The notes below the pieces were generated by a model. It was not told the DNA's origin. It ran no database searches and worked only from the letters and a program-made list of their open reading frames with translations. Of a DNA stretch of 64,000 bases, positions 1 through 8,107 are shown piece by piece. Where the stretch lies: positions 62,001-126,000 of the forward strand of contig NZ_CALUAE010000002.1 of the NCBI RefSeq assembly GCF_943913955.1. Direction: 5' to 3'. Each line of letters starts with the position of its first letter. Positions within the stretch are counted from its first letter, which is position 1. Source of the DNA: Mycolicibacterium bacteremicum (GTDB taxonomy: Bacteria > Actinomycetota > Actinomycetes > Mycobacteriales > Mycobacteriaceae). A program made the position numbers and the translations under genes.

Positions 1-87
1 ATCGTGCGCGGGAAGATCCGGCTGGGATCGGTCACCGTGCGCCACCCGTTCGGGACCTGGCTGCGTCGCCTGCACGGTGGCCGATAG
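1..87 (+). CDS. C-terminal fragment of an unidentified protein
   Basis: Frame 1 is open from the first base to a TAG at 85-87 and encodes 28 residues ending PFGTWLRRLHGGR. The fragment is too short to assign to a family. It converges on the fepC-like gene on the other strand. It could also be a chance open frame. Confidence 0.35.
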   Translation: MVRGKIRLGSVTVRHPFGTWLRRLHGGR

Positions 88-122
88 CGAACTCGACCTC
101 CGTGATCACCCGCTGCAGTTGA

Positions 123-926
123 TTACCGGCGGCGGGCCCGATCCCGGGGCGAAGCCCGCGGGATCACCAGTGGGGTACCGGTTTCCGGGTCGTCGATGAT
201 CTGGCATCTCATGCCGTACACATCCTCGACCAGTTCGGCGGTGATCACCTGCGCCGGGTCGCCCTGGGCCACGATCCGGCCGGCCTTCATGGCGATGATC
301 TGATCGGCGAAGCGGCAGGCGTGATTCAGGTCGTGCAGCACTGCGACGATGGTGCGGCCCTGGGTGGCGTTCAGGTCGGCGAACAGGTCCAGCAGTTCGA
401 TCTGATGGGCGATGTCCAGGAACGTGGTGGGCTCGTCGAGCAGGACCAGCGGGGTCTGTTGGGCCAGCACCATCGCCACCCATACCCGTTGGCGCTGACC
501 GCCGGACAGTTCGTCGACGGCGCGCCCGGAGATCGCGGTGACTCCGGTGGCCGCCATCGCGTCGGCCACCGCCTGTTCGTCGTCGCGGGAGAACTGGCGC
601 AGCACCCGTTGGTGCGGAAATCGGCCGCGGGCAACCAGATCCGCCACGGTGATGCCCTCGGGTGCGATCGAGGACTGCGGGAGCAGGCCCAGCTTGCGGG
701 CGACCTCCTTGGTGCGCAGCGACGTGATGTCGGCGCCGTCGAGGATCACCTGCCCACCGACCGGTCGCAGCAGCCGGGCCAGTCCGCGCAGCAGGGTCGA
801 CTTGCCGCAGGCATTCGGTCCGACGATCGCGGTGATGGCGCCCTCGGTGATCTCGGCGTCCAACCCGGCCACGATCGGCGTGTCGCCGTAACCGAGCGAC
901 AGGTCACTCGCGCGCAGTGTTGCCAT
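123..926 (-). CDS. fepC: Iron-siderophore ABC transporter ATP-binding protein
   Basis: This 267-residue protein is the cytoplasmic ATPase of a ferric-siderophore importer. Walker A reads GPNACGKST (about residues 36-44), the ABC signature is LSGGQRQR (about 139-146), Walker B is LVLLDEPTT and the switch region is VLHDLNH. Length and motifs fit the FepC/FecE family. It is the last gene of a minus-strand operon, 10 nt after the fepG-like permease gene, so all three genes should be co-transcribed. No periplasmic siderophore-binding protein gene lies next to it inside the window. The substrate (carboxymycobactin, exochelin or a xenosiderophore) cannot be read from the sequence. Confidence 0.93.
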   Translation of the reverse strand: MATLRASDLSLGYGDTPIVAGLDAEITEGAITAIVGPNACGKSTLLRGLARLLRPVGGQVILDGADITSLRTKEVARKLGLLPQSSIAPEGITVADLVARGRFPHQRVLRQFSRDDEQAVADAMAATGVTAISGRAVDELSGGQRQRVWVAMVLAQQTPLVLLDEPTTFLDIAHQIELLDLFADLNATQGRTIVAVLHDLNHACRFADQIIAMKAGRIVAQGDPAQVITAELVEDVYGMRCQIIDDPETGTPLVIPRASPRDRARRR

Positions 927-936
927 GATGTCCTTC

Positions 937-1983
937 CTACTGCCGCCGTGCCTGGACGATCAGCAACCAGACCAGATACAGCCCACCCGCCACCACCGTC
1001 ACTGCACCCACCGGAAGCTCGGCCGGTGCGAAGATGCGTAGGGCGATCAGATCGCTGGCCAGCAACAGGACTGCGCCCATCACCGCCGAGGAGACCAGTC
1101 CGACGCCGGGTGTCGCGGTCAACCGCCGCGCCAGCTGCGGCGCGGCCAGCGCCACGAACGAGATCGGGCCGGCCGCGGCCGTCGCGACCGCGATCAGCAG
1201 CACACCGGCCCCGAAATAGGCCAGCCTCGCCCGTTCCGGGTTGACGCCGAGTGCGCCGGCCACGTCATCACCCATCTGCAGCACCGGCAGCTGCGGTCCG
1301 ATCGCCACCACCCAGAGCAGCGCCGCCGCGACGCAGACCAGCACCGGGACCACCTGCTCCCAGCGCAGCCCGCTCAGCGTGCCCTGCTGCCAGATGGCGG
1401 CCGTCACCGCCTGCTGCAGCTTGATCTTCAGGATGATCCACTGGTTCAACGAGCTCAGCATGGCGCTGACCGCGATGCCGACGATGATCAACCGGAAACC
1501 GGCCAGGCCGTTGCGGTAGGCCAGCAGATACACCGCGGCCGCGGTCAGCAGGCCACCGGTGATGGCACCGGCCGCGGTGAGGTAGTACCCGCCGCCGAAC
1601 AGGGCGATGGCCACCAGTGCGCCGGTGTAGGAGCCGAATCCGAACCCGATGACATCCGGGCTGCCCAGCGGGTTGCGCGTCAACGCCTGGAAGATCGCAC
1701 CCGAAACACCAAGGGCCGCACCGATCACCAGTGCCGCGACGATGCGTGGCAACCGCCATTCCAGCACCACGACGCTGGTGAAACTGTGGTCGGCGCCGGT
1801 GAGCACGGCGATGACCTCGGCCGGTGAGACCGGATACTCACCCACTCCCAGCGCCAGCACCGCCAGCACCAGTGCACCGGCGCCGAGCGCGCCGAGCACC
1901 CCGATGCTGCGCCAGGAGGCCCGCAGGGCGACCCGCGACCCGCGCCGGAGCACCAGCTGGGGGCGGCCGAAATCGACGCTCAC
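937..1983 (-). CDS. fepG: FecCD-family siderophore permease, second subunit
   Basis: This 348-residue multi-pass membrane protein has the FecCD hallmarks: the LRPRI-like motif WRLPRIVAALVIGAALGVSG, then ALTRNPLGSPDVIGF, and the cytoplasmic coupling segment GPISFVALAAPQLARRL. The open frame extends further upstream. I chose GTG at 1983 because it overlaps the stop of the preceding permease gene (GTGA) and the protein then starts VSVDFGRPQ, as expected for the family. It should pair with the other permease to form the channel served by the ATPase. Confidence 0.9.
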   Translation of the reverse strand: MSVDFGRPQLVLRRGSRVALRASWRSIGVLGALGAGALVLAVLALGVGEYPVSPAEVIAVLTGADHSFTSVVVLEWRLPRIVAALVIGAALGVSGAIFQALTRNPLGSPDVIGFGFGSYTGALVAIALFGGGYYLTAAGAITGGLLTAAAVYLLAYRNGLAGFRLIIVGIAVSAMLSSLNQWIILKIKLQQAVTAAIWQQGTLSGLRWEQVVPVLVCVAAALLWVVAIGPQLPVLQMGDDVAGALGVNPERARLAYFGAGVLLIAVATAAAGPISFVALAAPQLARRLTATPGVGLVSSAVMGAVLLLASDLIALRIFAPAELPVGAVTVVAGGLYLVWLLIVQARRQ

Positions 1984-2999
1984 AGGGCGCTCGCCCGGCT
2001 GCGACGGACCAGCCAGATCAGCACGGGTGCGCCGATGAATGCGGTGACGATGCCGGCGGGCAGCTCGGCAGGCGCCACCACGACCCGCCCGAGGATGTCG
2101 GCGGCCAGCAGCAATGTCGGCCCGGCCACCACGCAATAGGCGCAGATCCAGCGCCAGTCCGGGCCGGTGAACCAGCGCACCGCATGGGGGACCATCAACC
2201 CGACGAAGCCGATCGGACCGGCCGCCGCGGTGGCGGCACCGGCCAGCAGGGTCACTGCGATCAGCCCCAGCACCCGGGTGCGCATGACGTTGCCGCCCAT
2301 GGCCACCGCGAGGTCATCGCCCAGCGCGATGGCGTTGAGCCCACGGCTGACGGACAGACACAGCACCGCGCCCGCCACGATGAACGGGGTCACCACCCAG
2401 ACCGCGTCGAGCCCGCGGCCATCGAGGGCGCCGGCGTCCCAGAATCGCATCGAGTCGAAGGCCCGCGGATTCTGCAGCCGGACGGTGAACGAGATACCGT
2501 CGGCCACCGCGCCCACCGCCACCCCGGCCAGCAGCATGCGCACCGGGGTGACCACCGCGCGACCGGTGGCGCCGACCAGATAGACCAGCACCATGGCCAC
2601 CGCGGCGCCCAGGAAGGCGAACCAGACGTAGGTCAGCAACGAACTCAGGTGCAGGAAGGCGATCGCGGACACCACGAAGAGGCCGGCCACCGACTCGATA
2701 CCCAAGATCTGACTGTCGGCAAGCGGGTTGCGCGTCAGGCCCTGGATCAGGGCCCCGGACAGGCCGAGCGCCACGCCGACGACGATGCCCAGCACCGTCC
2801 GCGGGATGCGTAGATCGTGCACGATCCACTGGTTCCCGGTGTCGGTGTAGTCGGTCACCGCCTGCCATACCGTGGCCAGTCCGACGGTCTCGGTGCCGAT
2901 GGCGAGGCTGAGCACGCACATCACGCCCAACGCCGCGACGGTGAGGATCAGGCCGGCGGGGCGTCGATCTCGCGTGTTGACCGCGACCGCCACCGACAT
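1980..2999 (-). CDS. fepD: FecCD-family siderophore permease, first subunit
   Basis: This 339-residue integral membrane permease opens the operon. It carries LRIPRTVLGIVVGVALGLSG, GLTRNPLADSQILGIESVAG and GPIGFVGLMVPHAVRW, the conserved FecCD segments, with about nine to ten hydrophobic helices. Its stop overlaps the start of the fepG-like gene by four bases, so the two subunits are translationally coupled. Which gene is called fepD and which fepG follows operon order only. I saw no clear IdeR box upstream. Confidence 0.9.
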   Translation of the reverse strand: MSVAVAVNTRDRRPAGLILTVAALGVMCVLSLAIGTETVGLATVWQAVTDYTDTGNQWIVHDLRIPRTVLGIVVGVALGLSGALIQGLTRNPLADSQILGIESVAGLFVVSAIAFLHLSSLLTYVWFAFLGAAVAMVLVYLVGATGRAVVTPVRMLLAGVAVGAVADGISFTVRLQNPRAFDSMRFWDAGALDGRGLDAVWVVTPFIVAGAVLCLSVSRGLNAIALGDDLAVAMGGNVMRTRVLGLIAVTLLAGAATAAAGPIGFVGLMVPHAVRWFTGPDWRWICAYCVVAGPTLLLAADILGRVVVAPAELPAGIVTAFIGAPVLIWLVRRSRASAL

Positions 3000-3045
3000 G
3001 AGGGCACGCTAACTCACCACCCTGTGAGCCCGCGGGGTCACGTGC

Positions 3046-3657
3046 CTACAGCCGCACCCCGGCGGCGTGCAGCTCCAGCAGTGCCAGCCCGCGGATCGCC
3101 GGCCGGTCGTCGCGGCGCCACGCGCCGATCGGATCGGGATCGACCGCGGTCAGCTTGGCCAGCGGGCGGTTGGCCAGCGCCCGCATGGCCAGCAGTTCCT
3201 GCCCGGCGTGCGTGGACGCCAGCGTCAGCACCGTCAGCTTGCGGCGGAAGAACCGGATCCGCAGATAGAGCCACGGCATCGCGACCGCCAGGATCGGGGT
3301 GGCCGCCACGGCGAGAGCCAGCACCCAGGCCAGCCAGGTGGCGGTGGAGTCCAGATTCTGACCGGCCCCGGCGATCTCGGCCGCGGCGTCGCTGGCGGCG
3401 CGCAGCGGCCCGCTCAGCCCGTTGCCGATCAACGGCACATCGTCGACGCTGTCCCCGGCCGAGTTCAGGCTGCCCGACACGCCGTCGGCGCCGTCGTGCA
3501 CCTGGCGGCCCACCTCGGCGATGGTGGCGACGGCGGCGTACACCGCGCTGCCCACCATCACCCAGATCGCGGTCCATCCGATGACGACGAGGTCGCTGAC
3601 GATCTGGGCCAGCAGCCGACCGGGCCTGGTGGCATAGGGCAGGTACCGCAGTCTCAT
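3046..3657 (-). CDS. Conserved mycobacterial membrane protein (Rv0779c-like)
   Basis: This 203-residue protein has an N-terminal hydrophobic helix (about 23-45), an extracytoplasmic stretch rich in Gly, Ser and Asp, and a second hydrophobic helix (about 108-133) followed by a basic cytoplasmic segment with RIRFFRRKL. No enzymatic motif is visible. It is divergent from purC, the same arrangement I recall for Rv0779c/purC in M. tuberculosis. The function is unknown. Its ATG is within 31 bp of the purC start, so the two promoters must overlap. Confidence 0.8.
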   Translation of the reverse strand: MRLRYLPYATRPGRLLAQIVSDLVVIGWTAIWVMVGSAVYAAVATIAEVGRQVHDGADGVSGSLNSAGDSVDDVPLIGNGLSGPLRAASDAAAEIAGAGQNLDSTATWLAWVLALAVAATPILAVAMPWLYLRIRFFRRKLTVLTLASTHAGQELLAMRALANRPLAKLTAVDPDPIGAWRRDDRPAIRGLALLELHAAGVRL

Positions 3658-3687
3658 GGGATCGATCCCAGCACATAGGGTGGGTCA
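3657..3687. promoter_or_regulatory. Divergent promoter region with palindrome; leaderless purC promoter
   Basis: A perfect 14-bp palindrome, TGGGATCGATCCCA (3657-3670), fills half of the gap between the two divergent start codons. On the plus strand TAGGGT (3676-3681) lies 6 nt before the purC ATG. That spacing fits a -10 box of a leaderless transcript, and there is no Shine-Dalgarno sequence. The palindrome would overlap the -35 side of purC and could be an operator. Confidence 0.45.
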
Positions 3688-4575
3688 ATGCGCCCAGCTC
3701 TGACCGACTACCAGCATCTGGCCAGCGGCAAGGTCCGCGAGTTGTACCGCATCGACGCCGACCATCTGCTGTTCGTCGCCTCCGACCGCATCTCGGCGTT
3801 CGACCACATCCTGGACACCGAGATCCCGGACAAGGGCCGGATCCTCACCGCGATGAGCGTGTTCTTCTTCGACCACCTCTCGGTGCCCAACCACCTGGCC
3901 GGACCGCCCGACGACGAGCGCATCCCCGACGAGGTGCTGGGCCGTGCCCTGGTGGTCCGCTCGCTGGAGATGGTGCCCGTGGAATGTGTGGCGCGCGGCT
4001 ATCTGACGGGCTCCGGACTGCTGGACTATCAGCGCACGGGTTCGGTGTGCGGGATCGAGCTGCCGAGCGGTCTGGTCGAGGCCAGCAAGTTCGCCGAGCC
4101 GCTGTTCACCCCGGCCACCAAGGCCGAGATCGGCGCGCACGACGAGAACGTCTCCTTCGACGCGGTCGTCGAGCTGGTGGGCGCCGAGCGGGCCGCCCGG
4201 CTGCGCGAGGCGACGCTGAACATCTACTCGCGCGCCGCCGAGCACGCGTTGGGCAAGGGCATCATCGTCGCCGATACCAAGTTCGAGTTCGGTGTGGACG
4301 CCGACGGTGAGCTGGTGCTGGCCGACGAGGTGCTGACCCCGGACTCGTCGCGGTACTGGCCGGCGGACTCCTACCAGGAGGGCGTGGTGCAGCCCAGCTA
4401 TGACAAGCAGTTCGTCCGTAACTGGCTGACCGGTCCGGATTCGGGCTGGGACCGGCACGGCGATACCCCGCCCCCGCCGCTGCCCGCCGAGATCGCCGCG
4501 GCCACCCGGGCCCGGTATATCGAGGCCTACGAGAGGATTTCGGGTTTGAGTTTCTCGGATTGGATCGGCGCATGA
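3688..4575 (+). CDS. purC: Phosphoribosylaminoimidazole-succinocarboxamide synthase
   Basis: The 295-residue SAICAR synthetase joins CAIR and aspartate with ATP in purine synthesis. Family motifs include YQHLASGKVRELYRID at the N terminus, SDRISAFDH (about 31-39), VECVARGYLTGSG and the C-terminal LADEVLTPDSSRYW followed by YDKQFVRNWL. Length is normal for actinobacteria. It is probably translated from a leaderless mRNA. Its stop codon lies inside the first unit of a 33-bp tandem repeat and overlaps the ATG of the downstream oligopeptidase gene (ATGA). Confidence 0.97.
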   Translation: MRPALTDYQHLASGKVRELYRIDADHLLFVASDRISAFDHILDTEIPDKGRILTAMSVFFFDHLSVPNHLAGPPDDERIPDEVLGRALVVRSLEMVPVECVARGYLTGSGLLDYQRTGSVCGIELPSGLVEASKFAEPLFTPATKAEIGAHDENVSFDAVVELVGAERAARLREATLNIYSRAAEHALGKGIIVADTKFEFGVDADGELVLADEVLTPDSSRYWPADSYQEGVVQPSYDKQFVRNWLTGPDSGWDRHGDTPPPPLPAEIAAATRARYIEAYERISGLSFSDWIGA

Positions 4576-6791
4576 GCGACGCTCGCGGAGCGAATCAACA
4601 GCCGGTGAGCGACGCTCGCGGAGCGAATCAACAGCCGGTGAGCGACGCACCGGCCCCGGTGGCCAAGCGGGTCGATCACCGCCGCGAGCACCACGGCGAT
4701 GTCTTCATCGATCCCTACGAATGGTTGCGCGAGAAGGACAATCCGGAGGTCATCGCGCACCTGGAGGCCGAGAACGCCCATACCGAGGCGGCCACCGCGG
4801 CACTGGCCCCGTTGCGGCAGCGCATCTTCGACGAGTTGAAGGCGCGCACCAAGGAGACCGATCTCTCCATCCCCACCCGGCGCGACAACTGGTGGTACTA
4901 CGCGCGCAGCTTCGAGGGCAAGCAGTACGGCGTGCACTGCCGGTGCCCGATCAGCGATCCGGATGACTGGACACCGCCGGAACTCGACGAGAACACCGCC
5001 GTCGCCGGCGAACAGATTCTGCTGGATGAGAACGTCGAGGCCGAGGGGCACGAGTTCTTCTCCCTGGGTGCGGTCAGCGTCAGCGTCGACGGCAACATCC
5101 TGGCCTACTCGGTGGACGTCAAGGGTGACGAGCGGTACACGCTGCGCTTCAAGGACTTACGCACCAACGAGCTCTACGAGGACACCATCGTCGGCATCGG
5201 CTCCGGGGTGACCTGGGGCGCCGACAACCACTCGGTGTACTACGTCACCGTCGACAACGCCTGGCGGCCCGACACCGTGTGGCGGCACCGGCTGGGCGCC
5301 GGGTTGCCCGCGCAGAAGGTGTATCACGAAGCCGACGAACGCTATTGGCTCGGCGTCGGGCGTACCCGAAGCGACAAGTACGTCATCATCGCCGCCGGCA
5401 GTGCGATCACCACCGAGATCCGCTACGCCGATGCCGCCGATCCGGAGGCGGAGTTCACCGTGGTGCTGCCGCGGCGCGACGGTGTCGAATATTCCGTCGA
5501 GCACGCGGTCGTCGCAGGGGAGGACCGCTTCCTGATCCTGCACAACGACGGTGCGGTCAACTTCACCCTGGTCGACGCGCCGGTCGACGAGCCGACGGCA
5601 TTCCGGACCCTGATCGAGCACCGCGACGATGTCCGCCTCGACGGGGTCGACGCCTTCGCCACGCATCTGGTGGTCAGCTACCGCCGCGAGGCGCTGCCCC
5701 GAATCCAGCTGTGGCCCATCGATTCCGATGGCGGCTACGGTGCGCCGACGGAGATCGAATTCGAATCCGAACTGATGTCGGCCGGCTTGAGTGGCAACCC
5801 GAACTGGTCGTCGCCCAAGCTGCGCGTCGGTGCGGTGTCGTGGGTGATCCCGGTGCGCATCTACGACCTGGACCTGGTCACCGGTGAGCGGACACTGCTG
5901 CGCGAACAACCCGTGCTGGGTGACTACCGGCCCGAGGACTACGTGGAGCGCCGCGACTGGGCGACCGCCGCCGACGGTGCGCGGATCCCGATCTCGATCG
6001 TGCACCGGGCCGGGCTGGCGTTTCCCGCGCCGACCCTGCTGTACGGCTACGGCGCCTACGAATCCTGCGAGGATCCGCGGTTCTCCATCGCCCGGTTGTC
6101 GCTGCTGGACCGCGGCATGGTGTTCGCCGTCGCGCACGTCCGGGGCGGGGGCGAGCTGGGCCGGCCCTGGTACGAGGACGGCAAGCTGCTCAAGAAGGCC
6201 AACTCCTTCACCGACTTCGTCGCCGTCGCCGAACACCTGGTGCTCACCGATCTCACCCGGCCGGCCAACCTGGTCGCGCTCGGCGGTAGTGCCGGCGGTC
6301 TGCTGGTCGGCGCGGTGCTCAACATCGCCCCGCACCTGTTCGCCGGGGTGCTGGCCCAGGTGCCGTTCGTCGACCCGCTCACCACGATCCTGGACCCGTC
6401 GCTGCCACTGACCGTCACCGAGTGGGACGAGTGGGGAAACCCGCTGGCGGACAAGGATGTCTACGAGTACATGAAGTCGTACTCGCCGTACGAGAACGTC
6501 GCGTCCCTGGACTATCCGGCCGTGCTGGCGATGACCTCGCTCAACGACACCCGGGTGTATTACGTGGAGCCGGCCAAATGGGTTGCCGCGCTGCGGCACG
6601 CGCAGTTGGCGCCGGACACCACTCGGGTGCTGCTAAAGACCGAGATGGTGGCCGGGCACGGCGGCATCAGCGGCCGCTACGAGCGGTGGAAGGAGGCCGC
6701 CTTCCAATACGCCTGGATCCTGGCGACCGCCGACCCGGAGAACCACGGGCAGGGGCAGGTGCACAGTCTGTTCGGCGGGCCCAAACTCTAG
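4572..6791 (+). CDS. ptrB: Oligopeptidase B (prolyl oligopeptidase family, S9A)
   Basis: This cytosolic serine peptidase cleaves short peptides after basic residues. An N-terminal beta-propeller (about residues 70-430) precedes an alpha/beta-hydrolase domain. The catalytic triad is visible: Ser573 in GGSAGG, Asp659 in LNDTRV and His696 in AGHGG. With ATG 4572, which overlaps the purC stop, the protein has 739 residues, but its first 22 residues are two copies of an 11-residue repeat (SDARGANQQPV) made by the tandem DNA repeat. The original start may have been the GTG at 4638, giving VSDAPAPVAKRVDH. The extra N terminus is probably dispensable. Confidence 0.94.
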   Translation: MSDARGANQQPVSDARGANQQPVSDAPAPVAKRVDHRREHHGDVFIDPYEWLREKDNPEVIAHLEAENAHTEAATAALAPLRQRIFDELKARTKETDLSIPTRRDNWWYYARSFEGKQYGVHCRCPISDPDDWTPPELDENTAVAGEQILLDENVEAEGHEFFSLGAVSVSVDGNILAYSVDVKGDERYTLRFKDLRTNELYEDTIVGIGSGVTWGADNHSVYYVTVDNAWRPDTVWRHRLGAGLPAQKVYHEADERYWLGVGRTRSDKYVIIAAGSAITTEIRYADAADPEAEFTVVLPRRDGVEYSVEHAVVAGEDRFLILHNDGAVNFTLVDAPVDEPTAFRTLIEHRDDVRLDGVDAFATHLVVSYRREALPRIQLWPIDSDGGYGAPTEIEFESELMSAGLSGNPNWSSPKLRVGAVSWVIPVRIYDLDLVTGERTLLREQPVLGDYRPEDYVERRDWATAADGARIPISIVHRAGLAFPAPTLLYGYGAYESCEDPRFSIARLSLLDRGMVFAVAHVRGGGELGRPWYEDGKLLKKANSFTDFVAVAEHLVLTDLTRPANLVALGGSAGGLLVGAVLNIAPHLFAGVLAQVPFVDPLTTILDPSLPLTVTEWDEWGNPLADKDVYEYMKSYSPYENVASLDYPAVLAMTSLNDTRVYYVEPAKWVAALRHAQLAPDTTRVLLKTEMVAGHGGISGRYERWKEAAFQYAWILATADPENHGQGQVHSLFGGPKL
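4573..4648 (+). repeat. 33-bp tandem repeat (2.3 copies) over the purC/ptrB junction
   Basis: Copies at 4573-4605 and 4606-4638 are identical; a third copy diverges after 10 bases. Each unit carries a TGAGC that can end purC or start ptrB (ATGAGC or GTGAGC), plus the self-complementary core CGCTCGCGGAGCG. The unit is in frame, so it only lengthens PtrB. Related GAGCG-rich strings occur at 11273 and 14889. Confidence 0.9.
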
Positions 6792-6824
6792 CGTCGGGCA
6801 AGATCGGCGGCTAGCGTCGAGATG

Positions 6825-7313
6825 GTGAGCTTGCACAACATCCCGCTGACCACGCTCGATGGCAGCACCACCACGCTCGGTGAATTGTCCGACGGCGCAA
6901 CGCTGGTGGTCAACGTCGCATCCAAATGCGGTCTGACCCCGCAGTACAGCGCACTGGAGAAGCTGGCGCGCGACTATGCCGCCCGCGGTCTCACCGTGGT
7001 GGGCGTGCCGTGTAACCAGTTCATGGGCCAGGAGCCCGGCACCGCCGAAGAGATCCAGACCTTCTGCTCCTCGACTTACGGGGTGACCTTCCCGCTGCTG
7101 GCCAAGAGCGATGTCAACGGGGCGGATCGGCACCCGCTGTACGAGGAGCTGACCAAGGCGGCCGACGCCGACGGAGCGGCCGGTGACATCCAGTGGAACT
7201 TCGAGAAGTTCCTGCTGGCGCCCGACGGCACCGTGGTCAACCGGTTCCGGCCGCGCACCGAGCCCGATGCTCCCGAGGTGGTCAGCGCCATCGAGGCCGT
7301 GTTGCCCCGATAA
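6825..7313 (+). CDS. Glutathione-peroxidase-family thiol peroxidase
   Basis: This 162-residue cytosolic peroxidase reduces hydroperoxides, in actinobacteria most likely with thioredoxin as donor. Peroxidatic Cys35 sits in NVASKCGLTPQY. The catalytic partners Gln (VPCNQFMGQE) and Trp (IQWNFEKFLL) are present, and a Cys in FCSSTYGV may be the resolving residue. It is a Cys enzyme with no selenocysteine. An ATG at 6822 is also in frame. I prefer GTG 6825 because TAGCGT (6812-6817) then lies 7 nt upstream as a leaderless -10 box. Confidence 0.92.
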   Translation: MSLHNIPLTTLDGSTTTLGELSDGATLVVNVASKCGLTPQYSALEKLARDYAARGLTVVGVPCNQFMGQEPGTAEEIQTFCSSTYGVTFPLLAKSDVNGADRHPLYEELTKAADADGAAGDIQWNFEKFLLAPDGTVVNRFRPRTEPDAPEVVSAIEAVLPR

Positions 7314-7385
7314 TCGACCGAGATGGCCACGTGCCGTCCGGGTGTTCGCAACCGTCGCGACATCTGACGTTGCCAGACTGCGGGT

Positions 7386-8090
7386 GTGACTGCCGAACTG
7401 ATCGTCTCGATCTCCGGGATCAGGGACCGCACCTTGGCCGCCGCCGATGCGTTCTGCGAGGACCTCGACAACCGCGGCATCCCGGTGTCGCTGCTGGTGG
7501 CGCCGCGGCTCAAGGGCGACTACCGGCTGGAGCGTGACCCGCGCACGGTGGGCTGGCTCGCCGAGCGCCGGGCCGCCGGGGACGCGATCGTCCTGCACGG
7601 GTTCGACGAGGCCGCCACCAAGAAACGTCGCAGCGAGTTCGCCACGCTGCCCGCACACGAGGCCAACCTGCGGCTGATGGGCGCCGACCGGACGATGGAG
7701 CACCTGGGCCTGCGTACCCGGTTGTTCGCCGCTCCCGGTTGGACGGTATCCGAGGGCACCGCCGTGGCATTGCCGCGCAACGGTTTCCGGCTGCTGGCCG
7801 GCCTCACCAGCGTCACCGACCTGGTCCGTGACCGCACCGAGCGCACCCGGGTGCTCGGCATCGGTGCCGGATTCCTGAGCGAACCCTGGTGGTGCCGCAC
7901 GCTGGTGCTGTCCACCGAGCGCACCGCCCGCCGGGGTGGCACCGTGCGGCTGGTCGTCGCGGCACGCCAACTGGCCCAGATCGGTCCGCGCCAGGCCGTC
8001 GTCGACGCCATCGATCTGGCGCTGCTGCATGGGTGCACGCCCGACACCTACCGCTGGGAGGCCGATCCCGCCCTCACCGACGCGGCCTGA
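7386..8090 (+). CDS. DUF2334 polysaccharide-deacetylase-fold protein
   Basis: This 234-residue protein belongs to the DUF2334 group of the NodB/polysaccharide deacetylase superfamily. It has ELIVSISGIRDRT at the N terminus, the metal-region motif IVLHGFDE (about 72-79) and APGWTVS (about 118-124). The usual N-terminal Asp of classical deacetylases is not obvious, so the activity is uncertain. It matches the conserved hypothetical between the peroxidase and the FAD dehydrogenase in mycobacteria. The start GTG follows CAGACT by 6 nt, consistent with leaderless expression. Confidence 0.75.
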   Translation: MTAELIVSISGIRDRTLAAADAFCEDLDNRGIPVSLLVAPRLKGDYRLERDPRTVGWLAERRAAGDAIVLHGFDEAATKKRRSEFATLPAHEANLRLMGADRTMEHLGLRTRLFAAPGWTVSEGTAVALPRNGFRLLAGLTSVTDLVRDRTERTRVLGIGAGFLSEPWWCRTLVLSTERTARRGGTVRLVVAARQLAQIGPRQAVVDAIDLALLHGCTPDTYRWEADPALTDAA

Positions 8091-8107
8091 CGGCTAGTTT
8101 GGTCGGC

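Noticed and set aside
4573..4648. Tandem repeat considered as a CRISPR remnant
   Set aside because: Units are directly adjacent with no spacers and lie in coding sequence; no cas genes exist in the window.
5157..6599. 480-residue minus-strand frame opposite the oligopeptidase
   Set aside because: Antisense shadow; the plus strand encodes a complete peptidase with its catalytic triad.
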